A stretch of 64,000 bases of DNA, from contig WGMA01000045.1 of assembly GCA_016125285.1 (NCBI GenBank), positions 1-64,000 on the forward strand. The letters are read 5' to 3'. Every line of letters starts with the position of its first letter. Position 1 is the first letter of the stretch. Positions 36,247 through 44,935 of the stretch are shown piece by piece. A program made the translations under genes and the position numbers. The notes under the pieces were generated by a model. The model saw only the letters and a program-made list of their open reading frames with translations. It was not told the origin of the DNA and searched no databases. Source of the stretch: Phycisphaera sp. (GTDB lineage Bacteria > Planctomycetota > Phycisphaerae > Phycisphaerales > Zrk34).

Positions 36247-37254
36247 ATGAAGCGCACAAGCGTGATCGTTGCGATACTTCCAGCCCTGCTGCTCGTCACC
36301 GCCCTGCCCGCGCTGGCGCAGGACGCCGCGGCCGACAATCCCGGGTTTATCTCCAAGCTGTGGGACCTGCTCGGCGTGTTCCATCCGGCGACCGTGCACA
36401 TGCCCGTCGCCCTGCTGCTGGTCTCCGCCGCGTTCATCGTGCTCGGCTGCAAGTTCAAACAGATCAGCCCGGACGTCGCCTACTACACGCTGCTGCTCGG
36501 CGCGCTCAGCGCGATCGGCGCTACGCTGATGGGCTTCGCGTTTGCGCCGCAGATGTACTCCGCGGGCTGGTTCGACATGTCCAGCCCGGACAAGGAGACA
36601 CTGTTCTACCACCGTTGGGGCGGCGTGTTCGTTACGACCGTGTCGGTCATCTGCGCAATGCTGGCGATCCGCTCGCGGTTCCGCTACGGGCCCGGTGACG
36701 ATCAGGAAGACAACCCCACCGGCCGCCGTCCGGGCGACGCGGTGTGGCAGGTCGGCGTGCTGATCTCCGCGGCCGCGGTGGGCCTTGTCGGCCACTGGGG
36801 CGGACACCTGACCTACGGCGACATCTACACCCCGCGCATCAACGCGGTGCTCGGCATCGAAGCGAAGAAGAAGGACCCCGACCCGGTCACCCCGCTGCCC
36901 GCCGCCGACGGCAAGATCGACTTTGCCGCGCACGTCGCGCCGATCTTCGTCGCCCACTGTCTCGAGTGCCACGGCCCGAAGAAGGACAAGGGCGGCCTGC
37001 GCCTTCACACGCACGCGATGCTCCTCAAGGGCGGCGACCTGGCCAAGGACGACAAGTCTTTCCTGCCCGTCACGCCCGGCGACCCCGACGCGTCCTACAT
37101 GATGGAAGTGCTGACCACCGACGAGGAAGACGACCTCATGCCGCCGAAGAAGGCCGGCGGGCCCCTCAAGGCCGAAGAGATCGACATCATCAAGCGCTGG
37201 ATCAGCGAGGGCGCGACCTGGCCGGACGGCCTCGAACTGCATCCCAAAGAGTAA
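36247..37254 (+). CDS. DUF2231 membrane protein with planctomycete-type cytochrome c domain
   Basis: A 335-residue membrane protein. A signal/anchor (to LPALAQ) is followed by a DUF2231 four-helix membrane domain starting FHPATVHMPVALLLVSAAF with conserved histidines, and ending VGLVGHWGGHLTYG. Residues 220-335 are a PSCyt1-type cytochrome c domain: HVAPIFVAHCLECHGPKKDKGGL (CxxCH haem site), a GG-rich loop, and DDLMPPKKAGGPL with the distal Met. Such fusions are abundant in planctomycetes and are thought to act in periplasmic electron transfer; the partner is unknown. Confidence 0.87.
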   Translation: MKRTSVIVAILPALLLVTALPALAQDAAADNPGFISKLWDLLGVFHPATVHMPVALLLVSAAFIVLGCKFKQISPDVAYYTLLLGALSAIGATLMGFAFAPQMYSAGWFDMSSPDKETLFYHRWGGVFVTTVSVICAMLAIRSRFRYGPGDDQEDNPTGRRPGDAVWQVGVLISAAAVGLVGHWGGHLTYGDIYTPRINAVLGIEAKKKDPDPVTPLPAADGKIDFAAHVAPIFVAHCLECHGPKKDKGGLRLHTHAMLLKGGDLAKDDKSFLPVTPGDPDASYMMEVLTTDEEDDLMPPKKAGGPLKAEEIDIIKRWISEGATWPDGLELHPKE

Positions 37255-37437
37255 TCCAGGCGCAAGGGGTCAACGCGAATCGGCGTAGGACGGTCACAAC
37301 CGGCTTGCCGGCACGCTGTTGTATTTTTCGTCAGGCGTCGTAACCCCGCGCCGTGGGCCGACATCTTACCTACTGACACAACGGGGCGGAGGGCGGATCG
37401 AAGGGAGTCGGAGGTCGATTCCTGCGGAGGCCCGCAA

Positions 37438-38088
37438 ATGGTAAGCTTGGCCATCATGGAAGAAGACGCGTCCAGCCACGAGGAAGGCACGACGGGTTTC
37501 GCCGAGGAGGCGGAGCTTGTCGATGCGCTGCGCCGTGGCGAGGACAGCGCGTACGAGCACGTCGTGCGTGAGAACGCCGGGCGGATGCTCGCCGTCGCGA
37601 CCCGCATCCTTCGGGACGGTGACGACGCGGCCGACGCCGTGCAGGACGCGTTCCTCCAGGCGTTCAAGTCGATCGATCGCTTCGAGGGCAACAGCAAGCT
37701 CAGCACGTGGCTGCACCGCATCGTCGTCAACGCCGCGTTGATGAAGCTCCGGACGGCCCGACGCCGCAACGAGAAATCCATCGAAGACCTGTTGCCTCGC
37801 TACTACGACGACGGCCACCGCATTAACAACGGCCCGTCGTGGGACGAGACCGCGATGGACGTCCTCCAGCGTGACGAGACACGCATGCTGATCCGCACGA
37901 AGATCGACGAACTGCCCGATGACTATCGCACGGTGTTGCTGCTGCGGGACATCGAACAACTCGACACGGCCCAGGCCGCGGAGGTGCTCGGCATCACCAG
38001 CGGCGCCGTCAAGACCCGCCTGCACCGCGCCCGCCAGGCGCTGCGCACGCTGCTGGATCCTGTGATCGCGCAGGGGGTGGACCTATGA
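37438..38088 (+). CDS. ECF RNA polymerase sigma factor
   Basis: A 216-residue extracytoplasmic-function sigma factor. Region 2: VVRENAGRMLAVATRILRDGDDAADAVQDAFLQAF and FEGNSKLSTWLHRIVVNAA. Region 4: IDELPDDYRTVLLLRDIEQLDTAQAAEVLGITSGAVKTRLHRARQAL. GGAGG stands 8 bases before the ATG at 37438. The stop overlaps the start of a zinc-type anti-sigma gene by 4 bp, the usual coupled pair. A region of 183 bp without genes precedes it. Confidence 0.93.
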   Translation: MVSLAIMEEDASSHEEGTTGFAEEAELVDALRRGEDSAYEHVVRENAGRMLAVATRILRDGDDAADAVQDAFLQAFKSIDRFEGNSKLSTWLHRIVVNAALMKLRTARRRNEKSIEDLLPRYYDDGHRINNGPSWDETAMDVLQRDETRMLIRTKIDELPDDYRTVLLLRDIEQLDTAQAAEVLGITSGAVKTRLHRARQALRTLLDPVIAQGVDL

Positions 38089-38360
38089 ACTGCTGCCGTG
38101 ACCTGATCGAGTTCCTCGCCGACTACATCGAGGGCGAACTGCCCGCCGAAGAAGCCGCGGACTTCACCAAGCACCTCGATGCGTGCCCGCCCTGCAAGCA
38201 GTACGTCGACAGCTACCGCCAGACGATCGTCGCCTGCCGCAAGGCCTGCTGCGACGAGGCCGAGAAGCCCCCCAAGGCCCCCGAGGCCCTGATCGCCGCG
38301 ATCCTCATGGCCCGCAAGAAGTCCTGCGACCGGAAGGACAAGAGCGACTGCTGCGAGTAA
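38085..38360 (+). CDS. Zinc-finger anti-sigma factor
   Basis: A 91-residue soluble protein with the ZAS-type motif KHLDACPPCKQY (His and CxxC), an N-terminal helix with CCRDLIEFLADYIEGELP, and further cysteines at the C-terminus. There is no membrane segment, so it probably binds the sigma factor in the cytoplasm and releases it on oxidation or metal change, like RsrA/ChrR-type proteins. ATG overlaps the sigma gene's stop (ATGA). Confidence 0.85.
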   Translation: MNCCRDLIEFLADYIEGELPAEEAADFTKHLDACPPCKQYVDSYRQTIVACRKACCDEAEKPPKAPEALIAAILMARKKSCDRKDKSDCCE

Positions 38361-38451
38361 TCGCGACGCCCCACCATTGACCCCGACACGCCGATGCGTA
38401 ACAGTGTGTGTCGTTCGATCTACTGAACCTTTGGCTTAGGGAACCAGGATC

Positions 38452-39927
38452 ATGCATCGATTTGTTGCGCTATGCGCCGTCGTCGTCGCGTTGTCGGTCG
38501 CCGCTGTCGGCCGCGCCGCCGAACCGTTCGTCAAGAACGTCGTGTTCATCCTTTCGGACGATCACCGCTACGATTTCATGCACTTTCACCCACGGTGTCC
38601 GAAGTGGCTGGAGACGCCCGCGATGGATCGCATGGCCGCGGAGGGCGCGCACGTCGCCAACGCCTTCGTGTCCACCTCGCTCTGCTCGCCGAGCCGCGCG
38701 TCGATCCTCACCGGCCTGTACATGCACCACCACAAGGTCGTCGACAATCAGCACCCCGTGCGCCCCGGCGTAACCTTCTTCCCGCAGTACCTGCAGAAGG
38801 CGGGCGTGCAGACCGCGTTCATCGGCAAGTGGCACATGGGCCACGACAACGACGACCCGCGCCCCGGCTTCGACTACTGGGCGTCGTTCAAGGGTCAGGG
38901 CACGTACTTCGACCCCGAGTTGAACGTCAACGGCAAGCACGTCCAACTCAAGGGCTACAACACCGACGTGCTGACGAAGGTCGCGATGGACTGGCTGGCC
39001 GACGGGCGCGACAAGTCGAAGCCGTTCTTCATGTACCTCTCGTACAAGGCGGTGCACTACCCGTTCGTCCCGGCGCCGCGACACGCGGGGATGTACGCCG
39101 ACAAGCCGATCGATTGGCCCGAGACACGCGGACGCACCGAGCAGAACTACCGCACGCAGCCCAACTGGGTCCGCGAGCGACGCTACTCCATCCACGGCAT
39201 CGACCACATGGAGACCGGCCCGTTCGACAAGGACCCCGTGCCCGACCTCGATGCGCTCTATCATCAGTACGCCGAGACGGTGCACGGCCTCGACGAAAAC
39301 CTCGGCAAGCTGATGGCGTACCTCGATTCGTCCGGCCTGGCGAAGGACACGCTGGTGATCTACATGGGCGACAACGGCTTCCACCTCGGCGAGCACGGAT
39401 TCTACGACAAGCGCGACGCGTTCGAGACCTCGATGCGCGTGCCGATGCTCGCGTGGGCGCCGGGGCACATCAAGCCGGGCACGGTGGTGACGCCGATGGT
39501 GCAGAACATCGATATCGCACCGACGGTGATGGATGCGATGGGCGTCGCGGCCCCGGAGTCTGCGAAGTTCGACGGACGGAGCTTCCTGCCGCTGCTGCGG
39601 GGCGAGACCGTCGCGGACTGGCGTGACCACATCCTGTACGAGTACCACTGGGAGTGGAACTTCCCCGCGACGCCGACACTGTTCGCCATCCGCACCGACC
39701 GCTACAAGTACGTCTACTACCACGGCACGTGGGACATCGACTCGCTGCACGATCTGCAGACCGACCCCGACGAGCGGCACAACCTGATCCAGGTGCCCGC
39801 CTATCAAAAGTTGGCCACGAAGCTGCGCGACCAGATGTTCAAGGAACTCGAAGCCAGCGGCGCCCTCGACGTGCCCGTCCGCCCGCCGCACGGCGATCGC
39901 CTCGGTCAGCGCAAGCTGCCGGAGTGA
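38452..39927 (+). CDS. Secreted sulfatase
   Basis: A 491-residue sulfatase exported by a signal peptide (to GRAAEP). The metal site begins VVFILSDDHRYDFM, the formylglycine site is CSPSR with Cys78, followed by ASILTGLY, and GKWHMGHDND and YMGDNGFHLGEHGFYDKR are further catalytic landmarks. The closing part has TDRYKYVYYHGT and the LHDLQTDPDERHNL motif. The family cleaves sulfate esters from polysaccharides; activation needs a formylglycine-generating enzyme not seen here. It is 91 bp after the anti-sigma gene, and a control link to the sigma factor is possible. Confidence 0.92.
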   Translation: MHRFVALCAVVVALSVAAVGRAAEPFVKNVVFILSDDHRYDFMHFHPRCPKWLETPAMDRMAAEGAHVANAFVSTSLCSPSRASILTGLYMHHHKVVDNQHPVRPGVTFFPQYLQKAGVQTAFIGKWHMGHDNDDPRPGFDYWASFKGQGTYFDPELNVNGKHVQLKGYNTDVLTKVAMDWLADGRDKSKPFFMYLSYKAVHYPFVPAPRHAGMYADKPIDWPETRGRTEQNYRTQPNWVRERRYSIHGIDHMETGPFDKDPVPDLDALYHQYAETVHGLDENLGKLMAYLDSSGLAKDTLVIYMGDNGFHLGEHGFYDKRDAFETSMRVPMLAWAPGHIKPGTVVTPMVQNIDIAPTVMDAMGVAAPESAKFDGRSFLPLLRGETVADWRDHILYEYHWEWNFPATPTLFAIRTDRYKYVYYHGTWDIDSLHDLQTDPDERHNLIQVPAYQKLATKLRDQMFKELEASGALDVPVRPPHGDRLGQRKLPE

Positions 39928-39960
39928 GACAGGTGTCGGGTTTGGAAGGTTGCCGCGGAG

Positions 39961-40107
39961 CTATTTCCGCCATCGCTGCTGATCGAGGAAGTCGCTGCGG
40001 ATGGTCTCCTCGCCGCTCGCCGCGTTCGCCGCGACATGGCGTTGATACAGCCGCCAGGCTGCGCCCGCACCGAGCACGACTAAGATGATCCAGCCACCGA
40101 GTGACAT
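39961..40107 (-). CDS. Small single-pass membrane protein
   Basis: A 48-residue frame starting MSLGGWIILVVLGAGAAWRLYQ, a single hydrophobic helix followed by a polar tail ending in DFLDQQRWRK. A longer frame reaches 40200, but its extra part looks like noise. No strong ribosome site was seen and no family is recognised, so this rests on the clear membrane-helix composition alone. It is convergent with the sulfatase. Confidence 0.4.
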   Translation of the reverse strand: MSLGGWIILVVLGAGAAWRLYQRHVAANAASGEETIRSDFLDQQRWRK

Positions 40108-40408
40108 GAGCGGAGATACCCCGCGTGGATGATCGCTCCATTGTACGCGTCGGCAGCGCGCATCCGTAGCAAAATCCGCGGCGATGGCCCTCCAAATCAC
40201 CCGGCCCCGCCGAACAATGGCGGCCCCATGACGCGTTCTGCGTAAGCCGCCCCACGATCGCGCGTCCGCGCCGGCGACGCCAGATCAAGCACTTACGACG
40301 ATCGGTCAGACGCAAATCCGGCGTTGACCGGTTCGAGGTCCGCAAGCGAAACATTTTTCGAGCGACCATGTACAGTGTCGTCGGGTTTTCGACGTGTAAT
40401 GATAAGCC
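40108..40408. other. 301-bp intergenic stretch upstream of the second ECF sigma gene
   Basis: No gene or RNA is supported. TGTAAT at 40395-40400 ends 8 bases before the sigma ATG and could be a -10 box giving a very short or no leader. Otherwise nothing was identified. Confidence 0.4.
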
Positions 40409-40930
40409 ATGTCTGTGAACAGCGAACAGATTGTGCAGGTGTTGATGCGGCAGCGGACGAAGCTGCTGGCGTACATACGCGTGATCGTGCGCGACAATCA
40501 CATGGCGGAGGATGTGCTGCAGGAGGTGTCGATGCTGGCCGTCCGCAAGGCCGATCAAATCGACGGCGCCGAGGGCATTGAGCGGTGGGTGTTCAAGGCG
40601 GCGCGGCTGGAGGCGATGAACTTCCTGCGACGTCGTCACAGCGACCCGCTGACACTCGACGCCGCAGTGCTCGACGCGATCGACGCGCGGCTCACCGCCG
40701 CGGCCGCCCTGCCGGACTCCGACGTGTCCGACGCCCTGACGCAATGCGTCGAGCAGCTGTCGCCCTACGCGCGACGGCTCGTTCAGATGCGGTACGGCGA
40801 GGGACTGACCGGGCAGCGTCTGGCCGAGTCGCTGGACCGCAAACTCAACACCGTCTACGTCGCCCTGACCCGCATCCACCACGTGCTGCAGGATTGCGTG
40901 CGCACCCGCATGGAGCAGGCGCATGGCTGA
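40409..40930 (+). CDS. ECF sigma factor (planctomycete type)
   Basis: A 173-residue sigma-70-like factor of the short group common in planctomycetes. Region 2: LLAYIRVIVRDNHMAEDVLQEVSMLAVRKA and WVFKAARLEAMNFLRRR. Region 4: CVEQLSPYARRLVQMRYGEGLTGQRLAESLDRKLNTVYVALTRIH. The stop overlaps the next gene by 8 bp, and that gene encodes a FecR-like membrane regulator, so the two form a signal-transduction pair. No Shine-Dalgarno sequence precedes the ATG. Confidence 0.9.
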   Translation: MSVNSEQIVQVLMRQRTKLLAYIRVIVRDNHMAEDVLQEVSMLAVRKADQIDGAEGIERWVFKAARLEAMNFLRRRHSDPLTLDAAVLDAIDARLTAAAALPDSDVSDALTQCVEQLSPYARRLVQMRYGEGLTGQRLAESLDRKLNTVYVALTRIHHVLQDCVRTRMEQAHG

Positions 40931-42353
40931 GCCGATCAACAACCCGATCGACGGCAACGGCGCCGACACGCGAGACATGGACGATCGCGACTTTCAGCTG
41001 CTGGCGATGCGGTACATCGACCAGCTGATCACGCGGGACGAGCTCGACCGGCTGAACGCCGAACTCGACGCCAACCCCGCCCGCCTCGACTGGTTCGTCA
41101 CTACCGTGCTGCACGGGCAGGCGATGACGGAGATCTGCCGGACGAACGCCCAGCGCGACATGCTGCTGCGTTTGCCGGATCAGGTCAGCAGCGTTGACCT
41201 TCGACGTGCCCGCGGCGGCCGCACCTTCCGGGGAGTTTCCCGGTTTGTTGCGGCCGCCGTTCTTTTAATCTCATGCGCGCTCGGCGCGATGTACCTCGTC
41301 AATCGCCCCAACGCCGCCTCGCGTGAAACAGCGGTGTATCAACCGACCGGCACACCGGTGGCGACGCTCACCGAGCTGACGCAGCCGGTATGGGACGACG
41401 CCGGCGGCACCGGTCTGATGGGCGCCGGCGTGCGGATCGACGGCACGCCGATGGCGTTGGAACTCGGCTACACCGAGTTGCTGCTCGACCAGGGCGCGGC
41501 GGTGTCAGTCGCGGCCCCGGCGCGGTTCCGGGTCACCGGGCCCAATTCGTGCGAGCTGACACGCGGCACGCTCCTGGCGCGTGTGCCGACGGGTGCGCAC
41601 GGCTTCCGCGTCACCACGCCGGAGATGGACGTGGTCGACCTCGGCACCGTGTTCCTCGTACATGTCAGCTCATCTGGGCAAACTGAGGTGCACGTGCTGA
41701 AGGGACGTGTCGAGGCCTCCTCGATGACCAACGACGGGATCGCGATCACCCGGCAGATCGTCACCGCTCAGCAGGCGGTCAGCAGCGCCGGATCGACGGA
41801 TCGCCTGTCGTCGATCGCTTACGACCCGGGCCGGTTCGTCTGGCCGAGCGACGACGACGCGCCATCGGTAAGGGGACGCATCCAGTTGCTGGCCGCCCCG
41901 CCGGACTCGCTGGTCAAGGGCAGGCTCACAAGCGACAACATGGTCTTGTTCCGCGAGCGACGCGGCGCGGCGTTGACGAAGCAGGACGCGGCTACCCTGG
42001 CCAAGTCGCCCTACAACCCCGCCGGCGCCAAGCCGCATGCCGGCGCGCACGTCGATGTCTACATGGCGCACCTCGACCCCAACACCGGTGCTGACGAAAA
42101 GCGAGCGGCGCACGTCGAGATGACGATCACGTTCCCCCGCCGGATCGTCGGCGTCATCGGAACGAACGCCGGGCTGACCGCCACCGACGCGACGCTCGGC
42201 GCGCCGGCGACCTTGTACGACCCACGCCTGCTGAACAACATGGGCCTCGACGCCGATGACAACCTCACGATCAGCCCGAACGGACGCACGGCAACCTACG
42301 TTGGCGGCGCGTACCGCATGGACGAGATCCGCTTCCTGATCGAAGCGGACTAA
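40923..42353 (+). CDS. FecR-like membrane anti-sigma regulator
   Basis: A 476-residue protein: an N-terminal anti-sigma-like helical part (RDFQLLAMRYIDQLITRDELDRLNAEL), one transmembrane helix near residue 110 (FVAAAVLLISCALGAMYLV), then a FecR domain seen in LLDQGAAVSVAAPARFRVTG, GTLLARVPTGAHGFRVTTPEMDVVDLGT and VHVLKGRVEA. The last 170 residues are a separate region with no family that I recognise. It is expected to hold the ECF factor at the membrane until an outside signal is sensed. It overlaps the sigma gene by 8 bp. Confidence 0.85.
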   Translation: MAEPINNPIDGNGADTRDMDDRDFQLLAMRYIDQLITRDELDRLNAELDANPARLDWFVTTVLHGQAMTEICRTNAQRDMLLRLPDQVSSVDLRRARGGRTFRGVSRFVAAAVLLISCALGAMYLVNRPNAASRETAVYQPTGTPVATLTELTQPVWDDAGGTGLMGAGVRIDGTPMALELGYTELLLDQGAAVSVAAPARFRVTGPNSCELTRGTLLARVPTGAHGFRVTTPEMDVVDLGTVFLVHVSSSGQTEVHVLKGRVEASSMTNDGIAITRQIVTAQQAVSSAGSTDRLSSIAYDPGRFVWPSDDDAPSVRGRIQLLAAPPDSLVKGRLTSDNMVLFRERRGAALTKQDAATLAKSPYNPAGAKPHAGAHVDVYMAHLDPNTGADEKRAAHVEMTITFPRRIVGVIGTNAGLTATDATLGAPATLYDPRLLNNMGLDADDNLTISPNGRTATYVGGAYRMDEIRFLIEAD

Positions 42354-42372
42354 CAACCCGGAGTCCCCTTAG

Positions 42373-43248
42373 ATGACGATGCACACGCAAACGCACCACG
42401 CTATCACTGCGCCCACACGCCGCCACGACAACCGCGGCTTCACGATTGTCGAACTGCTCGTCGTGCTGTCGATCATCGTGCTGCTGCTGTCGATCCTCTT
42501 GCCGTCGATGCGGCAGGCGCGCGAGACCGCCCGCCGCGCGGTCTGCGCCGCAAACCTGCATCAGACCGGCATGGCGCACATCGCGTGGGCGACCGATCAC
42601 TCGACGCGTCTGGTCGAGGGGCAGCCCGCGTTCGCGCCGGGCAACGCGTCGGGCCAGGGCCAGTACGCGGTGTGGTGGCGCGGATGGAACTCGCCTCGCA
42701 AGAACGAGTACGGCGGGCCGTACACGAAGCACGGCGCGCTCGCGGCCACGGGTTACCACGCGTCGCCGCAGGCGTTCTACTGCCCCAGTTGGCGAAACCC
42801 TTGGACGCAGTTCGAAACGTCGGGCGCGTCGTTCATCCCGGGCTATTCCGGCGGCGGGTTCTGGCGTGATCCGTCGAAGGCCGATCCGGCGCAGACATGG
42901 ATGCAGACCTCATACCACTACAACAGCCAGTTCGGCTCGCCGGACTACGACGTCGAGGCGGATTGGCGCGGCGCCCGTCTCAACGTCGACCCCGGCACCG
43001 CTGCACTCATGGCCGACGCGTTCTCCGATCCGAAGGGCGCGTCGTGGATCGCCGACGGCGGGCGCGGCGTCGATCAGCATCACGTCACCGGATACAACGT
43101 GCTCTACCTCGACACGCACGTGGCGTTCGTCGACGATCCCACGCACTACGTCCGCGACCTGAACGGCGGCAACACCTACCATGCCGGGGCCGCAAACTAC
43201 CGCACGTATCAGTCCCGGGCGTGGCGGTTTTTCGAGGGACGCGACTGA
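42373..43248 (+). CDS. Prepilin-like protein with H-X9-DG-type domain
   Basis: A 291-residue protein with the prepilin N-terminus [25 protein letters not shown] after a 21-residue polar leader, followed by [20 protein letters not shown], the pattern of the planctomycete pseudopilin (DUF1559-related) family. Near the end, [17 protein letters not shown] stands where the H-X9-DG motif usually lies. These proteins are found in large numbers in planctomycetes and may form pilus-like fibres binding polysaccharides. It is 19 bp after the FecR gene, so probably in that operon. Confidence 0.87.
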   Translation: MTMHTQTHHAITAPTRRHDNRGFTIVELLVVLSIIVLLLSILLPSMRQARETARRAVCAANLHQTGMAHIAWATDHSTRLVEGQPAFAPGNASGQGQYAVWWRGWNSPRKNEYGGPYTKHGALAATGYHASPQAFYCPSWRNPWTQFETSGASFIPGYSGGGFWRDPSKADPAQTWMQTSYHYNSQFGSPDYDVEADWRGARLNVDPGTAALMADAFSDPKGASWIADGGRGVDQHHVTGYNVLYLDTHVAFVDDPTHYVRDLNGGNTYHAGAANYRTYQSRAWRFFEGRD

Positions 43249-43301
43249 CCCAACGTGTTCACGATTGGCGTTTCCTCGCCGTTGACGTTTTGATAGATGA
43301 C

Positions 43302-44849
43302 ATGAGATTACTCTTTGCTACGGCCGTGCTGTTGATCGTGCTCGGTTGTCTCGTGCGGACGGCGTCCGCGGCGGCCACCAACCGACCCAATATCGTGATC
43401 CTCTACGCCGACGATCTGGGTTACGGTGACGTATCGTGCAACAACCCGGACCGCGGCAAGCTGCACACGATCCACATCGACACGCTCGCGTCGCAAGGCA
43501 TGCGGTTCACCGATGCGCATTCGAGCAGCGGAGTGTGCTCACCGTCACGTTACACACTGTTGACCGGGCGTTACCACTGGCGCACGCGCTTGCAGAAGGG
43601 CATCGTGGGGCTGTGGGAACGGCCGCTGATCGACGCGGATCGGCTGACAGTCGCCGGCATGCTCAAGCAGGCCGGCTACCGCACGGCGATGATCGGCAAG
43701 TGGCACCTCGGCTGGGACTGGCCGATCGACAAGAATCAGCACGCCCTGCTCAACGGGGCAAATGGCGCGACTCCGAGTGACAAGCAGCGCGCGGCGTGGG
43801 CGGAGATCTTCAGCAAGCCGATCGGAGGCGGGCCGACGGCTCGTGGTTTTGACACGTACTTCGGCACGGACGTCCCCAACTGGCCGCCCTACTGTTTCAT
43901 CGAGAATGACCACACCGTGGGCATCCCCAACGCGTTCCTTCCGGCGGACCAGTTCAGAAATCACTTGGCCAGCCGGCAAGGTCCGGCGCTAGAGGGCTGG
44001 GACCTCGAGGAGATCCTGCCAACGCTGGGCGACCGGGCGTGCGCGATGATCAAGGACGCGGCGGCGAAGGACGAGCCTTACTTCCTGTACATGCCGCTGA
44101 CCTCCCCGCACACGCCGCTGGCGGTCGCTGATCCGTGGAAAGGCAAGAGCGGACTGGGAGCGTATGGCGACATGGTGCTGGAGACCGACGCGGTGATCGG
44201 GCGCGTGCTGGACGCCATCGAGCAGAGCGGCGAAGCCGACCACACGCTCGTCGTGATGACCAGCGACAACGGGTGCGCCCCTTACATCGGCGTCGCTGAA
44301 TTGGAGAAGCAGGGACACTACCCCAGTGGACCGCTGCGCGGCTACAAGTCGGATGGCTGGGAAGGCGGCCATCGCGTGGCGTTCATCGTGCGCTGGCCCG
44401 GCGTGGTCAGAGCCGGCAGCGTCTGCGACCAACTCGTCAGCCAGGCGGACCTGATGCGTACGTTCGCAGAGATCGTGGGTGTCGAGTTGCCGGACACTGC
44501 TGGCGAGGACAGCGTCAGCCTGCTGCCCCTGCTTCGCGGCGCGGATAAGCCGGTGCGCGAGACCGAGATCAGTCAGTCGATGGGCGGCCTGCTGACCATT
44601 CGTCGCGGCAATTGGAAGCTGATGGTCGGCCAGGGATCGGGCGGATGGACCAAGGGCAGCGACGATCAGCCGGGGCAGTTGTACAACCTCGCGGCGGACG
44701 TGGCGGAGCAATCCAACCTGTTCAACGCCGAGCCGAAGATCGCGGCCGAGATGACGGCGTTGCTGGAGAAGCAGGTCACCGAAGGGCGGAGCACGCCCGG
44801 GACGCCGCAGAAGAACGACGTCGAGGTGAAGTGGAACCGCATGAAATGA
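43302..44849 (+). CDS. Secreted arylsulfatase
   Basis: A 515-residue arylsulfatase-A-like protein with a signal peptide (to RTASAA). Metal site IVILYADDLGYGDVSC; formylglycine site GVCSPSRYTLLTGRY with Cys79; GKWHLGWDW; TSPHTPLAV; MTSDNGCAP; RGYKSDGWEGGHRVAFIVRWPG; end QLYNLAADVAEQSNL. The start ATG at 43302 gives a clean signal peptide; the frame upstream is a shadow of the prepilin gene. It lies 53 bp after the prepilin-like gene and before another sulfatase, suggesting a polysaccharide sulfate-removal locus. Confidence 0.92.
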   Translation: MRLLFATAVLLIVLGCLVRTASAAATNRPNIVILYADDLGYGDVSCNNPDRGKLHTIHIDTLASQGMRFTDAHSSSGVCSPSRYTLLTGRYHWRTRLQKGIVGLWERPLIDADRLTVAGMLKQAGYRTAMIGKWHLGWDWPIDKNQHALLNGANGATPSDKQRAAWAEIFSKPIGGGPTARGFDTYFGTDVPNWPPYCFIENDHTVGIPNAFLPADQFRNHLASRQGPALEGWDLEEILPTLGDRACAMIKDAAAKDEPYFLYMPLTSPHTPLAVADPWKGKSGLGAYGDMVLETDAVIGRVLDAIEQSGEADHTLVVMTSDNGCAPYIGVAELEKQGHYPSGPLRGYKSDGWEGGHRVAFIVRWPGVVRAGSVCDQLVSQADLMRTFAEIVGVELPDTAGEDSVSLLPLLRGADKPVRETEISQSMGGLLTIRRGNWKLMVGQGSGGWTKGSDDQPGQLYNLAADVAEQSNLFNAEPKIAAEMTALLEKQVTEGRSTPGTPQKNDVEVKWNRMK

Positions 44850-44935
44850 CGGGGTGCGGATAATCACGTACGAGGTTGCTATGCTGTGTCCGGCACGCGT
44901 TTCCCGTGAACCGGAGCACGCAAAGGGACCCGTTG

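Noticed and set aside
40330-40342. tRNA T-loop-like GGTTCGAGGTCC
   Set aside because: The flanking bases cannot form a T-stem and no acceptor or anticodon arms were found. A similar GGTTCGAT at 4713 fails for the same reason.
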